From contig DCDD01000169.1 of the NCBI GenBank assembly GCA_002316235.1, positions 1-21,917 of the forward strand: a DNA stretch of 21,917 nucleotides. The letters run 5' to 3'. How positions within the stretch are numbered: the stretch's first letter is position 1; every line of letters begins with the position of its first letter. The notes below the pieces were generated by a model. That model worked only from the letters and a program-made list of their open reading frames with translations, had not been told where the DNA came from and searched no databases. Source of the stretch: Bacteroidales bacterium UBA1064 (GTDB lineage Bacteria > Bacteroidota > Bacteroidia > Bacteroidales > Tenuifilaceae). Position numbers and translations under genes: made by a program. Positions 1 through 5,504 of the stretch are shown piece after piece.

Positions 1-753
1 CTTGGTTTTTACCCATTTAAAATCGGGTGAAATAGCCAAAATTTCCTTAAAAGTTTTACGGGCCAAATCAATTTTTCCAGCTTTCTCAGCAGAAAGTGCC
101 ATTTGCGCCCAGGCATTCATGTACCACCACGTTTTAGGATGCTGTCCGTTATTACCTTTTCGAAGAATTTCGGTAGCTTTTTGGTAGTAGCCTAAAGCTT
201 CGGTAGGGTTTCCTCCCACAACACCTGGAGCATACTGTAAAAAATTGGCCTTTTCTAAAAGGGGGTACGGATTATTGGCATCGAGCTTAAGCGCCTCATC
301 AATTATTTTTATGCTTTTTGGCCCTAAAAAAGGAGCCTTATATGGGCTTAAATAAACTTTAAAAGCCAACAGGGCAGAATTCATTGCCATGGCACCAACA
401 TGTCCAGGTTTAATCTTTAGAATGTTGTTTGCATGCTGCTCGGCCAAGTCGATGTAGCGTTGAGCCTTTTCCTTGTTTCCATTTGAACCAAGCAGGTAGG
501 GAATAAAGCCATACTGGGCATGAAGAAGCTGAAATTCATCATCAATGGTTGGTTTCATTCGATAGGTGTTCTCCAAAACCCCTATTACCCTTTCCCATTC
601 TTTTATATCATCGTAAATGTAGCACCGGAAGAGGCGAATATCCACAGGTTCGACTTCGGTAGCTGAATCTAACCTCCCGCTACCTGTGACCATTAACAGA
701 AAAGTAAGCGCACCTCCAAACAAGAAATAACCAAAATGCTTTGTTCTAGCCAT
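1..753 (-). CDS. Exported TPR-type protein, C-terminus missing (partial)
   Basis: An open frame of 251 codons begins at the ATG whose first base is 753 and runs off the left edge without a stop. The start MARTKHFGYFLFGGAL is followed by a hydrophobic stretch (about residues 8-22), which suggests a signal peptide or anchor; no lipobox cysteine is visible. The rest is alpha-helical with TPR-like spacing: residues such as ALKLDANNPYPLLEKANF, ALGYYQKA and ARKTFKEILAISPD resemble TPR helices. It begins 32 bases after the glycosyltransferase upstream on the same strand and is probably co-transcribed with it. TPR proteins of this kind serve as protein-binding scaffolds in the periplasm, but nothing here identifies the partner. 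The reading frame is certain; the function is not. Confidence 0.75.
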   Translation of the reverse strand, partial: MARTKHFGYFLFGGALTFLLMVTGSGRLDSATEVEPVDIRLFRCYIYDDIKEWERVIGVLENTYRMKPTIDDEFQLLHAQYGFIPYLLGSNGNKEKAQRYIDLAEQHANNILKIKPGHVGAMAMNSALLAFKVYLSPYKAPFLGPKSIKIIDEALKLDANNPYPLLEKANFLQYAPGVVGGNPTEALGYYQKATEILRKGNNGQHPKTWWYMNAWAQMALSAEKAGKIDLARKTFKEILAISPDFKWVKTK

Positions 754-785
754 AAACGTTAATAATACACTAATTAGCTTAATTT

Positions 786-1868
786 CTATCTTTTATGTCC
801 TGTAATGCTGCTATAAAGGGGAGAAAGCATCATTCTAAACAAAACTAGCTGCTGAAGGGGAAAAAGTAGAATAGCCGACCATGCTGATTGTTCGCATAGA
901 GCTGCTACGAGCATTCGGCCTAATAGCACCGAAAAAAGATATGCGAAAGTAAAGGGATAAGGCATAGCTAAAAGAGTTATAAAAGGCCCAAGGGTGGTAA
1001 GAATGGCATAGCTGAACATTAGCCACTCTCTGCCGGAAAAAAAATCGAACAACCCACCTGCAACCCTTCGCAACGCATAACGGTAGCTTGTAAAACAGCT
1101 GCAGGAAATTTCCTCCTTTCTTCCCAACAGCGTAAACGATCGGAGTTGTAACTGCTTAAACTCCTTGCTGTACATGGCTCTTTTAAGGTCTTCGGGAATG
1201 GTCACAGAGGTTAGAGTATGCCTTCTAAAGACTTCAGCGTTGTACATCACCGGCATTCCATCTGTCAGTGGCAACTTAGGGTTAAAATGTTTTCCAATCA
1301 GCTTTAAAGGTATAAGTGATAGCATCAACCACTGAACAGCCGAAACAGCAATTTTCACGCCAAAACTTTTGGTTGTATCATAATGTGGTGTAACGGAAAG
1401 CACGGCTAGCTTTCTGTGCTTCATGTTGGCAACCATTGCGTTAATAAAATGAATACCCATCCGCATGTCAGGATCAAGGAAAAGTATGTAGCTGCCTGAT
1501 GATTTTTCGACAAGCACATTGCGAAAATTACTCGAATAGGATTCACCAGCTTCACGAATCGTTCCATTTAAAAACTTAAACCGGTTATCAACCCTGGCAA
1601 AAGCCAATTGGTCATCGGGAATACTGTTCAGAGGACTGCTACAATAAACCAACACCTCGAAGTTTGTGTAGGACTGGTTTTGCAAGTCGTGCAGGAGGTT
1701 AACAAGACTAGCTGTATTTTTGCCCTGGCCAACCACAACCAATATCTTTCCATGGTCTATCAGCTCAAAAGGTCTTAGGTAGGGGGTATAAATGTAGTTA
1801 ACCAAAACAACCACCAACCTAAGCACTGCAAAAACAACCAGCAACAAAACCAAGTAAAAAATTACCAT
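786..1868 (-). CDS. Membrane-anchored family 2 glycosyltransferase
   Basis: This 360-residue protein has an N-terminal membrane segment (about 3-24), a cytoplasmic GT-A-like domain and further hydrophobic segments near 174-192, 284-305, 309-325 and 334-355. The catalytic domain shows a Rossmann-like start (KILVVVGQGKNTASL), the text NQSYTNFEVLVYCSS typical of GT2 enzymes, and a DxD-type motif in LFLDPDMRMG (DPD at 132-134) that would bind the metal and nucleotide-sugar. The layout resembles GT2 enzymes that glycosylate membrane lipids or polyprenyl carriers, such as HpnI-like or CrtQ-like proteins, but donor and acceptor cannot be read from sequence. It is followed at 32 bases by the partial TPR-type gene, so the two probably form one operon. 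Confidence 0.8.
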   Translation of the reverse strand: MVIFYLVLLLVVFAVLRLVVVLVNYIYTPYLRPFELIDHGKILVVVGQGKNTASLVNLLHDLQNQSYTNFEVLVYCSSPLNSIPDDQLAFARVDNRFKFLNGTIREAGESYSSNFRNVLVEKSSGSYILFLDPDMRMGIHFINAMVANMKHRKLAVLSVTPHYDTTKSFGVKIAVSAVQWLMLSLIPLKLIGKHFNPKLPLTDGMPVMYNAEVFRRHTLTSVTIPEDLKRAMYSKEFKQLQLRSFTLLGRKEEISCSCFTSYRYALRRVAGGLFDFFSGREWLMFSYAILTTLGPFITLLAMPYPFTFAYLFSVLLGRMLVAALCEQSAWSAILLFPLQQLVLFRMMLSPLYSSITGHKR

Positions 1869-1920
1869 TCTCTATATAACTATCATTATAACAAAGCCTA
1901 CCCTATACAACTTTAATTTA

Positions 1921-1928
1921 CAAAGGTA
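1921..1928 (-). promoter_or_regulatory. Putative -7 element (TACCTTTG) for the glycosyltransferase operon
   Basis: On the minus strand this reads TACCTTTG, a full match to the Bacteroidota -7 consensus TAnnTTTG. It lies about 50 bases upstream of the glycosyltransferase start. A second identical octamer on the same strand lies at 1954-1961. No convincing -33 TTTG is correctly spaced, so confidence is moderate. Confidence 0.4.
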
Positions 1929-2102
1929 AAACTTTTCAATATAGTGAGAATTGCAAAGGTAAGGCCTGCTCAAATACAATACCCCAAAGCATCATTGATT
2001 GTTAGCTTAAAGATGGAGTGTTATTGTGCAATAATAGGCTTTATAGTTATAGGCTACATTATAGGCAATTCTTTTTCGACATACCACGCTCCAATCATCA
2101 TT

Positions 2103-2133
2103 AAAAAAAACGATTCCTATAAGGGAACCGTTT
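2103..2133 (-). terminator. Rho-independent terminator of the ferritin-like gene
   Basis: On the minus strand a 10-base stem (AAACGGTTCC / GGAATCGTTT, one G-T pair) with a 6-base loop is followed directly by a run of T residues (2103-2110 on the plus strand is A-rich). It lies about 60 bases beyond the stop of the minus-strand ferritin-like gene. Confidence 0.8.
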
Positions 2134-2191
2134 ACTAATACACACGGGGCTATGTTGGCATAGTCTCAGCATACAAGCAATGAAATTGACA

Positions 2192-2704
2192 TTACATACG
2201 CATTTTTTTGAACTCCTCCTTCATGCGGTTGATATCGGTAATCCAATCCTCAATGTCGTTTTCGTGCTCAATTTCCTCGTTAAGAATTTGAACGGCCATT
2301 TGGTGGGTTGAGTGGTCTTTCCCATTGGTGAAATCAGCAATTTCCTGGTAACGTTTAATTGCGCAACGCTCGCCCTTAAGGTTTTGCTCCAGAACCACCT
2401 CAATGTAGGGGTCAACGGGGGCATCGTAAGTGCAACGGTTAACCTTAAACCAGTCCTGTGGGCTTAGTATAGGCGTTCCGCCCAGCTGAATTATTCTTCC
2501 AACAACAAGTACAGCGTGGTTTAGCTCTTGTGTGGCATGAAGCAGGAGCTCAGGTTCAATTTCGCTCCGCATGGGGCCCTCCATCACCCGGGCACCAATC
2601 CAGTACTGGTAGTATGCAAGCCACTCCTCGGCTAGTGCGGCATTAAGCATTCCCAGCAGTTTTTCTAAATCAACCGATACAACTTGTTTGGCTTCTTTTC
2701 CCAT
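2192..2704 (-). CDS. Dps-like ferritin (DpsL / thioferritin type)
   Basis: This 170-residue protein is a four-helix ferritin-like protein, expected to oxidise and store iron and to consume peroxide in the cytoplasm. The diiron ligands are visible: Glu26/Glu27 in ALAEEWLAYYQYW, Glu60-x2-His63 in ATQELNHA, Glu112 in KGERC, and Glu144-x2-His147 in NEEIEHEND. Two cysteines flank the third helix region (Cys91 and Cys114), one directly after a ligand glutamate. This matches the thioferritin signature described for DPSL proteins of Sulfolobus and Bacteroides, in which a cysteine pair sits near the metal site. Length suits the family. The gene has its own terminator downstream, and the upstream crp-like gene is also terminated, so it is probably monocistronic. 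No clear TAnnTTTG promoter was found in the 100 bases upstream. Confidence 0.85.
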   Translation of the reverse strand: MGKEAKQVVSVDLEKLLGMLNAALAEEWLAYYQYWIGARVMEGPMRSEIEPELLLHATQELNHAVLVVGRIIQLGGTPILSPQDWFKVNRCTYDAPVDPYIEVVLEQNLKGERCAIKRYQEIADFTNGKDHSTHQMAVQILNEEIEHENDIEDWITDINRMKEEFKKMRM

Positions 2705-2774
2705 AGTAGTAAATTTTTTTAAAGTGTTTTCGTTACTTTATACGACGGACATAAAGAGTTTGTTTGCCAAATAG

Positions 2775-2798
2775 AAAAAGGGTTGGCTGGTGCAACCC
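2775..2798 (-). terminator. Rho-independent terminator of the Crp/Fnr gene
   Basis: On the minus strand a perfect 6-base stem (GGGTTG / CAACCC) with a 7-base loop is followed by TTTTTCTATTT. It starts 7 bases beyond the stop codon of the regulator gene and separates it from the ferritin-like gene. Confidence 0.75.
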
Positions 2799-2804
2799 GA
2801 TTGC

Positions 2805-3485
2805 CTAACCGTTAATGCTAATCTGGCCTAGCCTTTTAGCATCCAGAATCTGAATTTTCCTCTTAGTCATGCTTATTAATCCCTCCCTGATAAACTCGCT
2901 AAGCTGACGATTAACAGTTTCTCTTGAAGTGCTAATTAAATCGGCCAGCTCGCTGTTGTTGAGCGGCATTTCGAAGGTGCTTGAGCAAAAAAGATCGTCG
3001 GACATGCACAGTAGAACTTCGGCAACCCTTCCCGGAATCTGCTTTTGCGACATGCTTGTGCAGCGACGATATTCGACAAGTTCGTTTCGGCAAAGATCCA
3101 TAATGAGTTCATAGGCAAAATCACCATTTTTAGTGATAAAATCTTTAAAGGTGTCAAGCGAGATGAAGCAAACTTCGGCATCGGAAATGGCTGTTGCAGA
3201 GTACTGATTTATACGATCGCCAAAAGTAGTCGGAAGGCCTAAATATGTAGGAGCTTTAATGAGTTTTAATATTTTATCGCCCGAAGGCCCCTTCATGTGT
3301 ACTTTTACCATACCTCTTTTCAGGTAGATAGTATTGGTTGCCAAGGTTCCCTCCCTGAATACCACCTCACCCTTTTTAAACAGCACCTCGGCGCAGCCAA
3401 ACTCCAATGTTTGGAGTTCTGTCTCGTTCAGGTGCTTTGCTGCTGACGACTTGTAACCACAAGTTCTACATTCGGGATATGACAT
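2805..3485 (-). CDS. Crp/Fnr family transcriptional regulator, cysteine-rich
   Basis: This 226-residue protein has a cyclic-nucleotide-binding-like beta barrel (about 25-115), a dimer helix (about 122-145) and a Crp-type helix-turn-helix (about 150-215). The recognition helix reads STSRETVNRQLSEF; Arg188, Glu189 and Arg193 match the three E. coli CRP residues (Arg180, Glu181, Arg185) that read TGTGA, whereas FNR has V-E-x-x-S-R there. The N-terminus carries CRTC (Cys6, Cys9), with further cysteines at 31 and 106, so an Fe-S or thiol redox sensor is possible; the barrel lacks the canonical cAMP-binding Arg-Ser pair. It is divergent from the sulfur-carrier/Qmo-like operon and shares a 172-base control region with it, which makes that operon its likely target. 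The inducing signal is unknown. Confidence 0.9.
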   Translation of the reverse strand: MSYPECRTCGYKSSAAKHLNETELQTLEFGCAEVLFKKGEVVFREGTLATNTIYLKRGMVKVHMKGPSGDKILKLIKAPTYLGLPTTFGDRINQYSATAISDAEVCFISLDTFKDFITKNGDFAYELIMDLCRNELVEYRRCTSMSQKQIPGRVAEVLLCMSDDLFCSSTFEMPLNNSELADLISTSRETVNRQLSEFIREGLISMTKRKIQILDAKRLGQISING

Positions 3486-3505
3486 AATTCTTCAGATATC
3501 TTCTG

Positions 3506-3513
3506 CAAAGATA
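3506..3513 (-). promoter_or_regulatory. -7 element TATCTTTG of the Crp/Fnr gene
   Basis: The minus strand reads TATCTTTG, a full TAnnTTTG match, 20 bases upstream of the start codon. The expected transcript start is near 3500. The TGTGA palindrome at 3534-3549 would then be centred about 41 bases upstream, over the -33 region, the usual position of a class II Crp/Fnr activator. Confidence 0.55.
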
Positions 3514-3533
3514 CAAAGGTTAAAGATTTATTG

Positions 3534-3549
3534 TGTGAAAAATCTCACA
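3534..3549. promoter_or_regulatory. Crp-type operator TGTGA-N6-TCACA
   Basis: An exact palindrome of two TGTGA half-sites separated by six bases (AAAATC). It lies in the divergent region between the Crp/Fnr gene and the DsrE2-like gene. A weaker partner, CGTAA-N6-TCACA, is centred 22 bases (two helical turns) further right, at 3556-3571. The recognition helix of the adjacent regulator predicts exactly this half-site. Confidence 0.65.
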
Positions 3550-3603
3550 GCAAAGCGTAAGGGATATCACACCAAGAGTAGGTAAAATAATGACAAGCAG
3601 CTA

Positions 3604-3611
3604 TACTTTTG
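3604..3611 (+). promoter_or_regulatory. -7 element TACTTTTG of the sulfur/Qmo-like operon
   Basis: Full match to TAnnTTTG, 46 bases upstream of the DsrE2-like start codon. No -33 TTTG is present at the right distance, which fits an activator-dependent promoter. A perfect 16-base palindrome at 3615-3630 would overlap the transcript start. Confidence 0.55.
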
Positions 3612-3614
3612 AAT

Positions 3615-3630
3615 TGTTAAATATTTAACA
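3615..3630. promoter_or_regulatory. Perfect 16-base palindrome TGTTAAATATTTAACA
   Basis: The palindrome lies directly downstream of the putative -7 element of the DsrE2-like gene, where a repressor would block initiation. Its core GTTAAA-N2-TTTAAC recurs at 5422-5435 in front of the first HdrA-like gene. The protein that binds it, if any, is not identifiable from sequence. Confidence 0.45.
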
Positions 3631-3657
3631 GATTATAACCCTATACCACATTAAGAC

Positions 3658-4203
3658 ATGGAAATAGACGTTGAAAAGCAGCTCGAAGAGCTAAAGAAAA
3701 AAGTAGGCAAGCTCGAAAGTGGTCGGAAGGACAAGTTGACTATGGTAGTCTTTTCCGGCGATATGGACAAACTTTTGGCAGCAATGATCATTGCAACCGG
3801 AGCAACAGCAATGGACATGGAGGTAAGCTTATTCTTCACATTCTGGGCTACTGCTGCTCTCCGCGATCCCAAGAAAAAAGTTAAGGGGAAAAACCTCGTT
3901 TCAAAAATGTTTGGTTTCATGCTCCCCAAAGGTGCAAAAAAGGTTAAGCTTTCGAAGCTTCACATGGCAGGTATGGGTAAAACCATGCTGGAGAACATTA
4001 TGAAAAAGAAGAATGTTGCCTCCCTTGATGAAATGTTTAAAACAGCCGCAGAACTTGGCGTTTCTATAAACGTTTGCGAAATGTCAATGAATTTAATGGG
4101 TTTCAAACGCGAAGAGCTAATTGACTATCCCAACCTAAAGATTTGTGGTGTAGGAACATTCCTCTCGGATGCCGAGGAGAGTAAAATTCAGCTGTTCATT
4201 TAG
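3658..4203 (+). CDS. DsrE2-like sulfurtransferase family protein
   Basis: This 181-residue protein begins with a charged coiled-coil-like helix (about 3-25) and then a DsrE/DsrF-fold domain. The text LTMVVFSGDMDKLLAAMIIATGA and the downstream VNVCEMSMNLMG (Cys140) and ICGVGTFLSDA (Cys163) match the DsrE2 (DrsE-like) family. DsrE2 proteins of sulfur oxidisers act as carriers that pass sulfane sulfur on a conserved cysteine, working with TusA. It is the first gene of the operon, 23 bases ahead of a second DsrE-like gene. The hydrophobic stretch near 54-68 is part of the fold in this family, though a membrane association has been proposed for some members. The exact sulfur donor is not known. 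Confidence 0.85.
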   Translation: MEIDVEKQLEELKKKVGKLESGRKDKLTMVVFSGDMDKLLAAMIIATGATAMDMEVSLFFTFWATAALRDPKKKVKGKNLVSKMFGFMLPKGAKKVKLSKLHMAGMGKTMLENIMKKKNVASLDEMFKTAAELGVSINVCEMSMNLMGFKREELIDYPNLKICGVGTFLSDAEESKIQLFI

Positions 4204-4226
4204 TAGTAAACTTAAACGATGCCATT

Positions 4227-4589
4227 ATGCGCGAAAAATTGATCGTAATTGTTACAGAAGGACCTGATAACCAGGAAAAGGCAACAATTCCTTTTGTTAT
4301 GGCAACAGCAGCACAATCAATGGATGTTGATGTTACTATTATTTTGCAAGCTGAGGGGGTATTACTTGTAAAAAAAGGTGTTTCCGAAAATGTAAACGCA
4401 TCGGGCTTTATGCCACTAAAGCAACTGCTTGATACATTCATTGAACTAAATGGTAAGCTACTTGTATGCACCCCTTGCGCTAAATCGAGAGGGATTAGCG
4501 AAAATGATCTAGTCGAGGGTTCCAAACTTATAGCCGCAGGAACAGTTATTTCGGAATCGTTAAGCGCAAACGCTGTATTGAGCTATTAA
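4227..4589 (+). CDS. Small DsrE-like sulfur carrier
   Basis: A 120-residue single-domain DsrE/DsrF-like protein. The N-terminal strand and loop (LIVIVTEGPDNQEKATIPF) and the hydrophobic VDVTIILQAEGVLLVKKG are typical of the fold, and VCTPCAKSRGI places Cys84 (with Cys81) where TusD and DsrE carry their sulfur-accepting cysteine. In TusBCD and DsrEFH this cysteine receives persulfide from TusA. Here there is only one such small subunit, so it would act as a homo-oligomer or with the DsrE2-like protein. It lies 22 bases upstream of tusA in the same operon. Confidence 0.85.
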   Translation: MREKLIVIVTEGPDNQEKATIPFVMATAAQSMDVDVTIILQAEGVLLVKKGVSENVNASGFMPLKQLLDTFIELNGKLLVCTPCAKSRGISENDLVEGSKLIAAGTVISESLSANAVLSY

Positions 4590-4611
4590 ACACAAATCAA
4601 ACAACAAAACA

Positions 4612-4863
4612 ATGAACGCAGAAGAATTAAAAAATCTAAAGGTAAGCCAAACCGTTGATGCACGGGGTACGGCTTGCCCAGGTCCCCTTTTGGCTGCAAA
4701 AAAAGCTATTGGAGAAATTGAATCGGGTGAAATCATGGAAGTACTTTCATCCGACGAAGGAACAAAGCACGATATACCAAAATGGTGCGAAAAAATGGAG
4801 CATGAGTTCCTGGGAATTATTGAAGAGGATAGCTTCACCCGCCTATTTCTAAAAAAGGCTTAG
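4612..4863 (+). CDS. tusA: TusA family sulfur carrier protein
   Basis: An 83-residue SirA/TusA-like protein. The signature DARGTACPGPLLAAKKAI holds the CPGP motif (Cys22), the cysteine that carries persulfide. A second cysteine, Cys59, lies in the second half, as in some bacterial TusA proteins. Length is normal. It follows two DsrE-type genes and precedes an Hdr/Qmo-like module, an arrangement seen in sulfur oxidisers where TusA feeds sulfur to DsrE and Hdr-like enzymes. This is one of the firmest identifications in the window; whether it serves tRNA thiolation or energy metabolism is inferred from context, which favours the latter. Confidence 0.92.
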   Translation: MNAEELKNLKVSQTVDARGTACPGPLLAAKKAIGEIESGEIMEVLSSDEGTKHDIPKWCEKMEHEFLGIIEEDSFTRLFLKKA

Positions 4864-4878
4864 GGTGAAAAGGATAAG

Positions 4879-4905
4879 GAAGCAGGGCTTTTTAAGCCTT
4901 GCTTC
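4879..4905 (+). other. Intercistronic hairpin between tusA and the MvhD-like gene
   Basis: A 12-base stem (GAAGCAGGGCTT / AAGCCTTGCTTC, one G-T pair) with a 3-base loop. It is followed by TTACTTGTACAACAATATTTTTT, so the T run is about 18 bases away rather than adjacent. It could be a weak terminator, or an RNA-processing or stabilising hairpin that sets different levels for the two halves of the operon. Confidence 0.6.
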
Positions 4906-4951
4906 TTACTTGTACAACAATATTTTTTCTGCATAAAACATAACTATCATC

Positions 4952-5380
4952 ATGTTAAGTGAAACATTTTCACCAAAAATTCTGGTCTTCTCCACCGACA
5001 TAATATCGGACCCGGGGATCGACCAAGCCGGATTACGTAAGCTGCACTACCCCCCTACTGTTTACGTAATTAGCTTGCCCTGCTCATCGGGCATTAAACC
5101 GAGATGGATTATGCGGGCGTTCGAAAAAGGTTTCGACGGTGTTTTTATTGCTGCTGATGGCCATGAGTGCTCCTACAGCCCAAAATGTGCTGAGCACACC
5201 AATAATATTATTGTAGAGTCGCAGAAGTTGATGAAGGAGAACAACATTAACCCAAAGCGAATACGTATGGCTGCTTTATGTTCTGTTTGTGCTGAGCCAT
5301 TTGTGAATCATATGGGAAACTTCTCGAAAATACTCTCAGAACTGGGAAGTATTGGTACCGAAAAATACAATCCAAGTTAA
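4952..5380 (+). CDS. MvhD/FlpD-type [2Fe-2S] electron transfer protein
   Basis: A 142-residue protein of the MvhD/FlpD family (methyl-viologen hydrogenase delta subunit). Cysteines at 44 (SLPCSSGIKP), 73 and 79 (GHECSYSPKC), and 110 and 113 (ALCSVCAEP) would bind an Fe-S cluster. The order PCSSG ... GFDGVFIAADGHECSY ... RIRMAAL follows the family pattern. In methanogens this subunit passes electrons from hydrogenase or formate dehydrogenase to HdrA; in sulfate reducers it is fused to the C-terminus of QmoB. Here it is separate and lies just upstream of two HdrA-like genes, so it is probably a subunit of that complex. No hydrogenase or formate dehydrogenase gene is adjacent. Confidence 0.85.
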   Translation: MLSETFSPKILVFSTDIISDPGIDQAGLRKLHYPPTVYVISLPCSSGIKPRWIMRAFEKGFDGVFIAADGHECSYSPKCAEHTNNIIVESQKLMKENNINPKRIRMAALCSVCAEPFVNHMGNFSKILSELGSIGTEKYNPS

Positions 5381-5485
5381 ATCTTTCGTGCACTTCGTGA
5401 AATCCTTTGAGCCACTTTGCGGTTAAAAATTTAACCACAATCAACACTAAGTACACACAACGTTTCACAACGAAAAATTAAAGAT
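5381..5485. repeat. Intergenic imperfect inverted-repeat element (about 105 bases)
   Basis: The element begins ATCTTT (5381-5386), ends AAAGAT (5480-5485), and is centred on GGTTAAAAATTTAACC (5421-5436). The left arm carries TTCGTGAAAT and the right arm ATTTCACAACG-like text in opposite orientation, so the arms are degenerate inverted copies. The left arm resembles the short CTTCGTG/CTTTG-rich dispersed intergenic repeats common in Bacteroidota genomes. It fills the gap between the MvhD-like gene and the first HdrA-like gene. Confidence 0.5.
5422..5435. promoter_or_regulatory. Palindrome GTTAAA-N2-TTTAAC
   Basis: Same 6-2-6 core as the palindrome over the operon promoter at 3616-3629. It lies 70 bases upstream of the first HdrA-like gene but at the centre of an inverted-repeat element, so it may be structural rather than an operator. 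Confidence 0.35.
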
Positions 5486-5504
5486 TTATTTTAAATCTTA
5501 ATCG

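Larger units (their letters stand above)
1869..2191. other. 323-base intergenic region
   Basis: This stretch holds the putative glycosyltransferase promoter elements near 1921 and 1954, the terminator of the ferritin-like gene at 2103-2133, and a small hairpin (GCTATG-TTGG-CATAGT) near 2149-2164. A 64-codon open frame at 1944-2138 is not credible because it overlaps both the promoters and the terminator. I see no RNA gene. Confidence 0.6.

Noticed and set aside
1944..2138. 64-codon plus-strand open frame with a hydrophobic stretch
   Set aside because: It overlaps the putative glycosyltransferase promoters and the ferritin-like gene terminator, and its sequence shows no recognisable domain.
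5481..5499. AAGATTT / AAATCTT hairpin just before the QmoA-like start as a regulatory stem
   Set aside because: Only A-T rich pairs with one G-C, and it overlaps the end of the inverted-repeat element; too weak to call separately.
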